Source: Mycobacterium tilburgii
GTDB taxonomy: Bacteria; Actinomycetota; Actinomycetes; Mycobacteriales; Mycobacteriaceae
DNA length: 64,000 nucleotides
Assembly (NCBI RefSeq): GCF_902168065.1
Contig: NZ_LR655691.1
Location: 1 to 64,000 of the forward strand
Reading direction: 5' to 3'
Shown: positions 20,699-29,729 of the stretch, in pieces
How the letters are laid out: every line of letters starts with the position of its first letter
Numbering within the stretch: the first letter of the stretch is position 1
Position numbers and translations under genes: made by a program
The notes under the pieces: generated by a model
Databases searched by the model: none
What the model saw: only the letters and a program-made list of their open reading frames with translations
What the model was told of the DNA's origin: nothing

Positions 20699-21342
20699 CC
20701 GAACCCGGCCCCACCGAATGGGCGGCGCAGCCGGCCGCCGGCGTCGGTCCCTGGCCGGGGGAGCTTCCCGACGGCCCGCGATACGACCCAATGTTGTTGC
20801 GCGACGGCGATACCCGCAATGTCGTCGACGCCTACCGGTATTGGACCCGGGAGGCGATTATCGCCGACATCGACCGCCGCCGCCATCCGCTGCACATCGC
20901 GATCGAGAACTTCGGGTACGACGTCAACATCGGTTCGGTAGTGCGCACGGCCAACGCCTTCGCGGTGGATACCGTGCACATCGTGGGTCGGCGTCGCTGG
21001 AATCGCCGTGGCGCCATGGTGACTGACCGCTATCAACGGTTGTGCCATCACGACAGCACCGCGGAATTGATGGAGTTCGCCCGGGCCGCGGGGCTGGGTG
21101 TGGTCGCGGTGGACAACGTGCCTGGGGCGGCGCGGCTGGAGGACACCGCGCTGCCGCGGGAGTGCCTGCTGGTGTTCGGCCAAGAGGGGCCGGGGATCAC
21201 CGACGACATCCGTTCGGCCGCGGCGATTACGGTCTCGATCGCGCAGTTCGGCTCGACCCGCAGCATCAACGCCGGCGTCGCCGCGGGAATCGCGATGCAC
21301 GCCTGGATCCGCCAGCACGCTGACCTCGGCTCCGCCTGGTAG
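20695..21342 (+). CDS. SpoU/TrmH-family RNA methyltransferase (Rv0380c homologue)
   Basis: S-adenosylmethionine-dependent 2'-O-ribose methyltransferase of the SPOUT class, 215 residues. The three SpoU motifs are present: NIGSVVRTANAFAVD (about residue 82), LVFGQEGPGI (about 160), and FGSTRSINAGVAAGIAMHAW (about 184), which form the trefoil-knot cofactor site. The start ATG at 20695 overlaps the preceding stop by 4 nt. The RNA target cannot be read from the sequence. Intact; the gene ends exactly where the decayed LysR/xdhC region starts. Confidence 0.9.
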   Translation: MTEPGPTEWAAQPAAGVGPWPGELPDGPRYDPMLLRDGDTRNVVDAYRYWTREAIIADIDRRRHPLHIAIENFGYDVNIGSVVRTANAFAVDTVHIVGRRRWNRRGAMVTDRYQRLCHHDSTAELMEFARAAGLGVVAVDNVPGAARLEDTALPRECLLVFGQEGPGITDDIRSAAAITVSIAQFGSTRSINAGVAAGIAMHAWIRQHADLGSAW

Positions 21343-21349
21343 TGCCCTG

Positions 21350-21695
21350 CGGCTGTCGCGACGCCGGCGCCGGCGTCGCCGCACACCACTCACTCGCGCG
21401 GTCTAGGCCCGGCCCGTTGACGTGCACCAGCCGCCCAGCGGCGAGGTCCTTGGTGACCGAGAAACCGATGGTCAGCGTGACCCCGCCGACGCGTTGCACC
21501 TCTTTCAGCGCGGCGTCATCACTCTGAAAAATCCGCTGCTGAGATTCGGGAATAGCCAAGTCGCGCAACATGGCTGCGATCTCGCGTCCACGCTGCCCGC
21601 CGACGGTCCCAGCATCCACTGCTGTTGGCGCAACAGCACCGGGGACAGAATACCCACGGCCAGTGGACTGTTCGGCGCGACCAAGACGACCTTTC
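21350..21695 (-). pseudogene. LysR-family regulator C-terminal remnant (Rv0377-like)
   Basis: Only the effector-binding part survives, in two frames: VLLRQQQWMLGPSAGSVD and, after a shift, AAMLRDLAIPESQQRIFQSD then VQRVGGVTLTIGFSVTKDLA. The N-terminal helix-turn-helix is missing, and the 5' end of the remnant runs into the truncated xdhC-like gene on the other strand. In H37Rv Rv0377 and Rv0376c are divergent neighbours, so one deletion removed both 5' ends and the shared promoter. Confidence 0.78.
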
Positions 21696-22288
21696 CCAAA
21701 CTCGGCGCGATCGCCGACGACAACGACGCGCACCGGCCGGTGGCGGTCGCGACCGTCATCGCGCACCGCGACGACGCCTGGATCGGCCGCCGTCTCGTCG
21801 TCCGCCCGGATGCGGTGGCGGCGTCACTGGGATCGGCGCGTGCCGATGCCGCGGTCGCCGACGATGCCCGCGGCTTGCTCGCGTTGGGCCGCGGCGAGGT
21901 TCTCACCTACGGGCCGGACGGCCAGCGGCTCGACGAGGGCATGGAGGTCGGCACGGCAAGGCGCCTTCCCTGGCTGCCGGGTCACCGTGTGCGACGCCCG
22001 CGCGGTGTTCGCCACGACCGCCCGTTTCCCGGCGGCCGAAGAGGTCGTCGTCGACTGGCAGCATCGCTATCTCGCCGCCCAGGCCGACGCCAGCGCCATC
22101 GACGACAGCACGGTGATCTGCGTGCTTACCCACGACGCCAAGTTCGATGTCCCGGTCCTCGCGAGGTGGCGCTGCGCCTGCCGCGTGTCGGATACGTCGG
22201 GGCGATTGGCTCACGTCGCACGCACGACGACTGGATGGCGCGGCTGCGGGTTCGAGACGACTTCAACGATCGCTTAACTCGTTCTTGA
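21685..22288 (+). pseudogene. XdhC/CoxF-family molybdenum-enzyme maturation protein (Rv0376c-like), truncated
   Basis: Starts abruptly at TFPKLGAIADDNDAHRPVAV (the first 120 or so codons are missing), continues through IGRRLVVRPDAVAASLGSAR and VLTYGPDGQRLDEGMEV, loses an internal block, then changes frame to RVTVCDARAVFATTARFPAA and again to VALRLPRVGYVGAIGSRRTH. XdhC proteins insert sulfurated molybdenum cofactor into xanthine/CO-dehydrogenase-type enzymes. Its enzyme partner coxM next door is also broken. Confidence 0.82.
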
Positions 22289-22346
22289 TGCGCAGGTCAG
22301 AGGGGGTCGACACCGGGTCCGCCCCCTGCCCAGTGAGGTGCGTCAC

Positions 22347-22980
22347 ATGCAAGTATCCGGTCCCTTCGAATACGAGCGCACCACCAGTGTTGACCACGCC
22401 ATCGGCCTACTCGATCGGCTGGGCGACGGCGCGCGAGTGGTCGCCGCCGGGCACAGCCTGCTATCCTGAATAATTCACTGTGCCAAACCGATCCGGACCG
22501 AAGACCTCTCGACGGTCTGCGAGGCGCTGGACGCGGTATGCCTGGCCCGCGGCCCGTCGAGGGAACGCGAGATACCGATCGACGACTTCATCCTCAGCCC
22601 GTACGAAACGGCGCTGGCCTTCAACGAGATGCTGGTAGTGTTCCGTATTCCGTTGTGGCACAAGATATCCAGCGCCTACGCGAAGGTGGAACGACGAGTG
22701 GATGACTGGGCCGTGGCGGCGGCCGGCGCCTCGCTGACCCTCGACGGCGCCGCGATCGCCGCGGCGCGGTTGGGCCTGACCGCGGTCAACGTGGACCGCG
22801 AGGCGCTGGCCAAAGTCGCCGCGTCGCTGGCCGGTCAGCCGGCCACCGACGAGGTCTTCGCGGACGCGCCGCGCAGGCCTGCGACCCGGTCACCGATGTC
22901 CGCGGCACCGCCGAGTACAAGCGGCATCTGGCGTCCGAATTGACCGTCCGCACCTTGCGCACAGCCGCCGAACGAGTACG
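22347..22980 (+). pseudogene. CoxM-like FAD subunit of a molybdenum hydroxylase (Rv0375c-like), internally deleted
   Basis: The 5' part, from ATG 22347, encodes QVSGPFEYERTTSVDHAIGL and VVAAGHSLL; about 100 codons are then missing and the sequence resumes at EDLSTVCEALDAVCLARGPS, then AYAKVERRVDDWAVAAAGAS. The end shifts frame at VRGTAEYKRHLASELTVRTL. The small iron-sulfur (coxS) and large molybdenum (coxL) subunit genes that follow in H37Rv are absent; the sequence passes directly into the end of eutB on the other strand. Confidence 0.83.
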
Positions 22981-22984
22981 GGCA

Positions 22985-24310
22985 GCCATGCCCAGGCCGG
23001 CCAGCCAGGCTTCGAATTCAGGTGCGGGCCGCAGCCCCAACACCTTTCGCGCATACAGCACGTCGTGGAAGGACAGGCTCTGGTACCCGAGCATGATGTC
23101 GTCGGCGCCCGGAACGGCGATGACGAACGCGGTGCCCGCTGCGCCCAGCAGGGTCAGCAGCGTGTCCATGTCGTCCTGGTCGGCCTCGGTGTGGTTGGTG
23201 TAGCAGACGTCGACGCCCATCGGCAGGCCGAGCATCTTCCCGCAGAAGTTGTCTTCGAGCCCGGCGCGGATGATCTGCTTGCCGTCGTAGAGGTATTCCG
23301 GGCCGATGAAGCCGACCACGGTGTCGATCAGCAGCGGCTGCAGCGCCCGGGCCACCGCGTAGGCCCGCGCCTCCAGCGTCTGCTGGTCGACCGGCTGGTT
23401 TCCCACGCCCAGATGCGCCTCCGCCGACAGCGCCGCGCCCTGGCCCGTCTCCAGGTACATGACGTTGTCGCCGACGGTGCCGCGGCGCAACGACCGGGCG
23501 GCCTCGTTGGCCTCCTGCAGCATCGCGATGGACGTGCCGAACCCGGCGTTGGCGCTCTCGGTGCCCGCGATCGACTGAAACACTAGGTCGACGGGTGCAC
23601 CGCGGTCGATCAGGTCCATCGTGGTGGTGACATGGCACAGCACGCAGGACTGGGTGGGGATCGCGAACCGCTGCCGAATGTCGTCGAGCAGGCGCAGCAG
23701 CTCCCCGGCCGCGGCCGGGGAGTCGGTCGCGGGGTTGATGCCTATCACCGCGTCGCCGCAGCCCATCAGCAGCCCGTCGAGCATCGCCGCGGCGATCCCG
23801 CGCGGGGTCGTCGGTGGGATGGTTGGGCTGCAGTTGGGTGGCCAGCGTGCCCGGCAGTCCGATCGTGGTGCGGAACGCGGCGGTCGACCTCGCCGCCGCG
23901 GCCACCAGAATCAGGTCTTGGTTGCGCATGATCTTGGACGCCGCGGCAACCATTTCCGGCGTCAGCCCGGGCGAGACGGCGGCAATGCGTGCGGCGCCGT
24001 CGTCGCGCGACGCGGTGTCCAGCAGCCAGTCGCGAAAACCGCTTACGGTCAGATGCGCGATCGGGCCGAAGGCCGCGCGGTCGTGGCTGTCGATGATCAG
24101 CCGGGTGAACTCGTCGGTTTCGTACGGCACGACGACGTCGTCCAGAAACGTCGTCAGCGGTATGTCAGCCAGCACCCAGGCGGCCGCGGCGCGCTCGGCG
24201 TCGCATCCGGCGAGCTGATCACCGGAGCGCAGCGGCGTGGCCTTGGCCAGCACGTCGACCAGCCCGGTAAACGAATGCGTGGTGCCCGCAATGGTTTGCC
24301 GGTAGCGCAT
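22985..24310 (-). pseudogene. eutB: Ethanolamine ammonia-lyase large subunit EutB, frameshifted, 3' end lost
   Basis: EutB makes acetaldehyde and ammonia from ethanolamine using adenosylcobalamin. ATG at 24310 begins MRYRQTIAGTTHSFTGLVDV; a frameshift between about 23785 and 23815 moves the rest (MLDGLLMGCGDAVIGINPAT, DTVVGFIGPEYLYDGKQIIR) to another frame. The C-terminus stops after EAWLAGLGM where the sequence joins the decayed coxM tail, and the small-subunit gene eutC that should follow is absent. The single frameshift plus distal deletion suggests fairly recent loss. Confidence 0.87.
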
Positions 24311-24359
24311 ATTTCAGTATGAGGCGGCACAACTGACTTGGCCATCTGCGGTGTTGAGG

Positions 24360-24408
24360 TGTGCGTCCAGCGCGACGACACGCGGGCGTGGGCCGCCCTG
24401 GACGCACA
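24360..24408. repeat. Intergenic palindrome upstream of the GH76 gene
   Basis: TGTGCGTCCAG (24360-24370) and CTGGACGCACA (24398-24408) form 11-bp perfect arms around a 27-nt GC-rich loop. A related GTCCAGGGCGG string occurs within the palindromic element at 45067. It may be a stem-loop between the divergent eutB remnant and the GH76 gene; its function is unknown. Confidence 0.5.
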
Positions 24409-24467
24409 GCTGAGTCCGCAACTGCACACTCGGCGCTCGAACAACGATGAGGCTAGGGTCGGCACGT

Positions 24468-25598
24468 ATGGATCAGCTATGGGCCAACCGGGCCGCCAGC
24501 GCCGAAGCCGCTGTCGCGCACCGGCACCTGAAACGGTTGTGGGGGTTACCCGGAACGCAGCTGGGTGTGGTGGTCTGGCCGCCGACCCGGCGCGACCGGC
24601 TGTTCGGTACCTGGCATTACTGGTGGCAGGCGCATCTGCTGGACTGCCTGGTCGACGCGCAATCGCGTGATCCGCAGCCGAAGCGGCGGGTCAGCATCAA
24701 CCGTCAGGTCCGTTCACACCGGCTGCGCAACAACTTTCGCTGGACCAACAGCTACTACGACGACATGGCGTGGCTGGCCATCGCGCTGGAACGGGCCGCG
24801 CGGCTCGCCGGCGTCGAGCGCAGCCGCGCACTGCCCAAACTTGCCGCCCAGTTCGTCAAGGCCTGGGTGCCCGAGGATGGAGGCGGCATCCCGTGGCGCA
24901 AGCAGGATCAGTTCTTCAACGCCCCGGCCAATGGACCGGCCGGAATCTTTCTGGCGCGCTACGGCGACCACGTGCGGCTCGCGCAGCAGATAGCTGACTG
25001 GATCGACGAGACCCTGATCGACCCGCAGACCCACCTGGTGTTCGACGGGATCAAGGCCGGCTCGCTGGTCCGCGCCCAGTACACCTACTGCCAGGGCGTG
25101 GTGCTCGGCCTGGAAACCGAACTCGCGGCCCGCACCCATGACGACCGGCACGCCCCGCGGGTGCACCGTCTGGTCGCCGCCGTCAGCGAGCACATGGCGT
25201 CGTCCGGCGTGCTGAAGGGCTCCGGCGGCGGTGACGGCGGGCTGTTCGCCGGGATCACCGCCCGCTACCTGGCGCTGGTAGCGACCGCGCTGCCGGGTGC
25301 TTCCGCCGACGACGTGCTGGCCCGCGACACCGCCCGCACGATCGTGCTGTCCTTGGCGAAGTCCTCCTGGGAGTACCGGCAAACCGTGGACGGGCTGCCG
25401 CTGTTCGGAGCGATCTGGGATCGCGACGCCGAACTGCCGACGGCCGGTGGCGCCCAGGCACAATTCGTCGGGGGCGCGGTGCACGCGTCGGAGATCCCGG
25501 AGCAGGATATGTCGGTCCAACTGTCGGGGTGGATGCTGATGGAAGCCGCATGCAAGGTTACTACCGAATCGTCGTCTCAGGACAGTAGCATGCCGTGA
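24468..25598 (+). CDS. GH76-family glycosyl hydrolase (Rv0365c homologue)
   Basis: Predicted alpha-1,6-mannanase-fold hydrolase of 376 residues. The family's paired catalytic aspartates are in NSYYDDMAWLAIALERAA (about residue 91), and the alpha-toroid repeats include VFDGIKAGSLVRAQYTYCQG and SGGGDGGLFAGITARYLALV. No signal peptide is visible, so it may act in the cytoplasm or on mannan intermediates. ATG at 24468 gives the usual start MDQLWANRAASAEAAV. The stop overlaps the start of the CoA-transferase frame by 4 nt. Intact amid decayed neighbours, suggesting retained selection. Confidence 0.86.
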   Translation: MDQLWANRAASAEAAVAHRHLKRLWGLPGTQLGVVVWPPTRRDRLFGTWHYWWQAHLLDCLVDAQSRDPQPKRRVSINRQVRSHRLRNNFRWTNSYYDDMAWLAIALERAARLAGVERSRALPKLAAQFVKAWVPEDGGGIPWRKQDQFFNAPANGPAGIFLARYGDHVRLAQQIADWIDETLIDPQTHLVFDGIKAGSLVRAQYTYCQGVVLGLETELAARTHDDRHAPRVHRLVAAVSEHMASSGVLKGSGGGDGGLFAGITARYLALVATALPGASADDVLARDTARTIVLSLAKSSWEYRQTVDGLPLFGAIWDRDAELPTAGGAQAQFVGGAVHASEIPEQDMSVQLSGWMLMEAACKVTTESSSQDSSMP

Positions 25599-26672
25599 GT
25601 AAAGTCCACCCCGACGCCCAGTCGGCTCTAGGAGACCTGCTGAAGGACGGAATCACCATTGCCGCAGGCGGTTTCGGGCTCTGCGGCATACCCGAGAACC
25701 TGATTCAGGCGCTGGTGGACAGCGGCGTCAGGGACCTCACGATCGTCGGAAACAACGCCGGCGTCGACGATTTCGGCATGGGTTTGTTGCTGAAGGGGCG
25801 GCAGGTCAAGGAAGTTATTGCCTCCTACGTATGGAGAAAACAAGGAATTCGAGCGCCAGGTGCTCGCCGGCGAATTGGATCTGGTGTTCACCCCGCAGAG
25901 CACGCTGGCCGAGAAGTTGCGCGCCGGTGGCGCAGGGATTCCGGGCTTCTACACCCGCACCGCGTTCGGCACTCAACTCGCCGAAGGCAAGGACATGCGG
26001 GTTTTCGACGGCACCGAATACGTGCTGGAGGAAGGAATCCAGGCCGACGTCTCGATCGTCAAGGCCTGGAAGGGCGACACGGCGGGCAACCTGATCTATC
26101 GGAAAACGGCCCGCAACTTCAACCCCATGATCGCCACCTGCGGCAAGGTGACCGTCGCCGAAGTGGAAGAACTGGTTGAGGTCGGCGAGCTGGATCCGGA
26201 CCAGATCCACACCCTCGGCATCTACGTGGACCGCATCATCGAGGGCCCCGGCTGCGAGAAGCGCATCGAATTCCGCACCATCAGCGCCGGCGCCGAGGCC
26301 AAGAAGGACAGCCCGATCCGCGAGCTGATGGCCAGACGCGCGGCGAAGGAGCTGCGCGACGGCTACTACGTAAACCTGGGCATTGGCATTCCGACGCTGG
26401 TCGCCAACTACATCCCCGACGACATCAACGTCACGCTGCAATCGGAGAACGGCTTGCTCGGGATCGGGGCCTATCCGACCGAGGATGAGGTCGACCCCGA
26501 CCTCGTCAACGCCGGCAAGCAGACCATCACCACGCTGAAGGGCTCGAACTTCTTCAGCAGCGCCGAGTCGTTCGCGATGATCCGCGGCGGCCACATCGAC
26601 CTGTCCATCCTCGGCGGCCTCGAGGCGGCCGAGAACGGCGACCTGGCCAACTGGATGGTTCCCGGGCCGGGG
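25595..26672 (+). pseudogene. 3-oxoacid CoA-transferase ScoA-ScoB, frameshifted and 3'-truncated
   Basis: Transfers CoA from succinyl-CoA to acetoacetate. The alpha part starts at 25595 (SKVHPDAQSALGDLLKDGIT, GGFGLCGIPENLIQAL), shifts frame near 25830, and continues with NKEFERQVLAGELDLVFTPQ. The alpha and beta parts are in one open frame here, joined at MARRAAKELRDGYYVNLGIG, where many bacteria have two genes. The beta part contains SENGLLGIGAYP, with the glutamate expected to form the CoA thioester, but stops after LANWMVPG where it meets the DedA gene, losing about 80 codons. Confidence 0.85.
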
Positions 26673-26673
26673 C

Positions 26674-27300
26674 CTAGGGCCGTCGTGCCAGGTAGCTCCG
26701 GGTCGCGGCGATCAGCGCGGGCAGCAGCGACACGAACAGAATGCTCAGGATGATCTTTTCCAGGTTCTGGTGCACGAACGGAATGTTGCCCAGGAAGTAC
26801 CCGGCCACCGTCACGCCGCCACCCCACAACACCCCGCCGACGATGTCGAAGCCGAGGAACAGCGGGTAGCGCATGTAGGACACCCCGGCGACCACCGGCG
26901 TGAACGTTCGCACGAACGGCATGAAGCGGGCCAGGATGATCGCCATAGGTCCGTATTTTTCGAAGAAGGCGTGTGAGTCGGTCACGTAATGCTGCTTGAA
27001 GAAGCGGGAGTCTTCCTTCTTGAACAGCGCCGGACCTATCCGGCGGCCAATGAAGTACCCGGTCTGGTCGCCCGCCACCGCGACCACGGCCACCGCGGGC
27101 GCCAGCACCCAGATGTTGAGCTTCCCGTGCGCGGCCAGCAGGCCACCGGTGAACAGTAAAGATTCGCCGGGTAGCAGGGGGAACAGCAGACCGGTCTCGA
27201 CGAAGACGATGACCAGGATGGTCGGCAGCACCGCGGAGGCGAACAAGCCCTGCGGCCCAATCCAAAACATCGGGTCGACGATGTCGGGCATCAAAACCAC
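26674..27300 (-). CDS. DedA-family membrane protein (Rv0364 homologue)
   Basis: Polytopic inner-membrane protein of 208 residues; DedA relatives act as undecaprenyl-phosphate or lipid flippases. The family motif region reads FVETGLLFPLLPGESLLFTG, followed by GYFIGRRIGPALFKKEDSRF and the loop FMPFVRTFTPVVAGVSYMRY with the conserved Arg. Four to five hydrophobic segments are visible. The C-terminus ARRP is shorter than in H37Rv (about 227 residues), and its stop lies 2 nt from the truncated CoA-transferase, so the deletion there may have trimmed the tail. Core domain intact. Confidence 0.88.
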   Translation of the reverse strand: MVLMPDIVDPMFWIGPQGLFASAVLPTILVIVFVETGLLFPLLPGESLLFTGGLLAAHGKLNIWVLAPAVAVVAVAGDQTGYFIGRRIGPALFKKEDSRFFKQHYVTDSHAFFEKYGPMAIILARFMPFVRTFTPVVAGVSYMRYPLFLGFDIVGGVLWGGGVTVAGYFLGNIPFVHQNLEKIILSILFVSLLPALIAATRSYLARRP

Positions 27301-27412
27301 TCAGCCGTCGCGGCGATGTTCATGGGGTCCAAACATACCGGCACATGGAGGGCTGCCCCGCGCGCACGGCGGGTTGCGATACTAAGCCGACTCAGTCTTC
27401 AGGAGGAATGTC

Positions 27413-28439
27413 ATGCCCATCGCCACCCCCGAGGTCTACGCCGAGATGCTGGCACGCGCCAGGGAGAACGTCTACGCGTTCCCTGCGATCCACTCTGCAC
27501 CTTGTCGGAGACCGTGAACGCCGCCATCAAGGGCTTCGCCGACGTCGGCAGCGACGGCATCATCCAGTTCTCCACCGGCGGTGCGGAGGTCGCCTCGGGT
27601 CTCGGCGTCAAGGACATGGTCACCGGCGCCGTCGTGCTGGCCAAGTTCACCAGCACCATCGCGGCCAAGTACCCGATCAACGTCGCCCTGCACACCGACC
27701 ACTGCCCGAAGGACAAACTGGCCTGCTACGTGCACCCGCTGGTGGACATCTCGGCGCAGCGCGTCGCGGCCGGTAAGGACCCGCTGTTCCAGTCACACAT
27801 GTGGGACGGCTCGGCGGTTGCCGCTCGACGAGAACCTCATCATCGCCAAAGAGCTGTTCAAGGCGGCGGCCGCGGCCAAGATCATCCTGGAGATCGAGAT
27901 CGGCGGGGAGGAGAACGGCGTCGACAACGAGATCGACGACAAGCTTCTACACCACTCCGGAGGGCTTCGAGCAGACGATCGAGGCCCTCGGCACCGGTGA
28001 GCATGGCAAAGTACCTGTTGGCCGAGACGTTTGGCAACGTCCACGGCGTCTACAAGCCCGGCAACGTCAAGCTGCGGCCCTACATCCTGGCGCAGGGTCA
28101 GAAGGTGGCGGCCAAGCTCGGTCTGCCCGACGACGCCAAGCCGTTCGACTTCGTCTTCCACGGCGGGTCGGGCTCGCTGAAGTCGGAGATCGAGGAGGCG
28201 TAGCGCTACGGCGTGGTGAAGATGAACGTCGACACCGACACCCAGTACGCGTTCTCCCGTCCGATCTCCACGCACATGTTCACCAATTACGACGGCGTGC
28301 TCAAGGTCGACGGCGAGGTGGGCAGCAAAAAGCTCTACGACCCGCGTAGCTACCTCAAGAAGGCCGAAGCCGGGTGACCGAGCGGGTGATCGGCGTGTGC
28401 AACGACCTGCACTGCGTCGGAAAGTCGATCGGCATCTAG
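27413..28439 (+). pseudogene. fba: Class II fructose-bisphosphate aldolase, multiply disrupted
   Basis: Homologue of the H37Rv zinc aldolase Rv0363c (344 residues), which splits fructose 1,6-bisphosphate in glycolysis and runs in reverse in gluconeogenesis. AGGAGG and ATG at 27413 are intact (MPIATPEVYAEMLARARENV), but frameshifts occur near 27485, 27823, 27945 and 28003, an in-frame TAG interrupts SEIEEA/RYGVVKMNV at 28201, and a last shift precedes ERVIGVCNDLHC. Zinc-ligand region HTDHCP and GNVHGVYKPGNVKLRP are still recognisable. At least six lesions exclude a single sequencing slip. Loss of the only aldolase known in H37Rv would be striking unless a class I enzyme exists elsewhere. Confidence 0.9.
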
Positions 28440-29254
28440 CCGCTGGGGGCTTGGCAGATCTTCCACTGATCGTCGCGGTACTGCAGGTCGAGGCTGCGCG
28501 TCGACCGCAGTTGCGGGTCGTAGGCCATGAACGTGGTAACGTTGGCCTCGGCGTGCTGGCCGTTGATGACGATCTGGTCGACGCTGGCGATCACCGGGTA
28601 TTGCTTGGCCGCCGAAACCCGTTGGTACGTCTCGGCCCATGAGCGTTCGTCGTAATCGACGTAACCGTCACGGGTGGTGCCGCAGGTGATGCTGCGCAGC
28701 TGGGTGAGGTCTCCGCGCTGTACCGCGCTGTCGAAGTTGTGGATGGCCTGACGTACCAGGTCTTTTTGCGAGACGTGGGTGTGCCTTCCGCGGGTGAGCA
28801 GCACGGTACCCAAGATCGCGATGGCCGTCAGCGCCAACACGATCACGGTGATCGCCAGCACCCAACCCCAGTTGAAATTCTGCGACGCAGGACGTGGCTT
28901 GTTTCCGTCGTGTCCCGGAATAGATTGCGGAACAGCCGGTTTCGGTTGAGGTGGAGGTTGTCCCGGCGGTCCGGGTTGTCCGGGGGCGGTGTTGAACACC
29001 TCGGTCGCCGGCTCGGCAGTGGTCGCGATGATCGCGGTTTCCTTCGCGTCGAAGCCCGGTGCGGTGAAGCGGCGTTCGCCCTGCTGCTGGTCCGGGTCGG
29101 TCTCGGGATCGGATTTGTCGATCACCACGGTCTCGGTCTCCGGGTGGGTCGGAACGAGCGGGTAGGCCTCGGTGGCGTTATCTTCGGCCTGTTCCGCGCC
29201 CGGGTCTTCACCTGGCGGGGTGCTTCCGCGGTTGGGCTCCGGTGGGTTAGGCAT
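28436..29254 (-). CDS. Single-pass membrane protein (Rv0361 homologue)
   Basis: Conserved mycobacterial protein of 272 residues, function unknown. The N-terminal 125 residues are acidic and proline-rich (PNPPEPNRGSTPPGED, GQPGPPGQPPPQPKP) and probably cytoplasmic; one helix follows (WVLAITVIVLALTAIAILGT), then an extracytoplasmic domain of about 115 residues with a nuclear-transport-factor-2-like pattern (VRQAIHNFDSAVQRGDLTQL, TYQRVSAAKQYPVIASVDQI). ATG at 29254 matches family N-termini. Its stop overlaps the end of the convergent fba remnant by 4 nt. Confidence 0.85.
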   Translation of the reverse strand: MPNPPEPNRGSTPPGEDPGAEQAEDNATEAYPLVPTHPETETVVIDKSDPETDPDQQQGERRFTAPGFDAKETAIIATTAEPATEVFNTAPGQPGPPGQPPPQPKPAVPQSIPGHDGNKPRPASQNFNWGWVLAITVIVLALTAIAILGTVLLTRGRHTHVSQKDLVRQAIHNFDSAVQRGDLTQLRSITCGTTRDGYVDYDERSWAETYQRVSAAKQYPVIASVDQIVINGQHAEANVTTFMAYDPQLRSTRSLDLQYRDDQWKICQAPSG

Positions 29255-29299
29255 GAGTTGGAGCTTAGCGACCCGCGGCGGGACGGCAGAATGGAACTT

Positions 29300-29713
29300 A
29301 TGACACCAATGGGTGATCTTCTGGGACCAGATCCGATCCTGCTGCCCGCCGACAGCGAAGCGGAAGCCGAGTTGCTGGCTAACGAGAATCCGGGCATCGT
29401 CGCCGCGGCGCATCCGGCGGCGTCGGTGGCCTGGGCGGCCCTCGCCGAGGAGGCGCTGGCCGAGGACCGGGCCATCACCGCGTACGCGTACGCCCGGACC
29501 GGTTACCACCGGGGCCTGGACAAGCTGCGCCGCAACGGCTGGAAGGGCTTCGGGCCGGTGCCCTATTCGCACGAACCCAACTGCGGCTTCCTGCGGTGCG
29601 TGGCGGCGTTGGCCCGGGCCGCCGACGCGATCGGCGAGGCCGACGAGTACGGCCGCTGCCTGGACCTGCTCGACGATTGCGACCCGGCGGCCCGTAAGGA
29701 GCTGGGGCTCTAG
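29300..29713 (+). CDS. DUF3151 protein (Rv0360c homologue)
   Basis: Small cytoplasmic actinobacterial protein of 137 residues with unknown function. The sequence MTPMGDLLGPDPILLPADSE, GYHRGLDKLRRNGWKGFGPV and GRCLDLLDDCDPAARKELGL covers the whole DUF3151 family, which is helical and TPR-like. ATG at 29300 is preferred over 29291 because it matches the family N-terminus. It is divergent from the Rv0361-like gene; the 45-nt gap must hold both promoters. Intact. Confidence 0.88.
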   Translation: MTPMGDLLGPDPILLPADSEAEAELLANENPGIVAAAHPAASVAWAALAEEALAEDRAITAYAYARTGYHRGLDKLRRNGWKGFGPVPYSHEPNCGFLRCVAALARAADAIGEADEYGRCLDLLDDCDPAARKELGL

Positions 29714-29729
29714 AGCTCCCCAGAACGCC

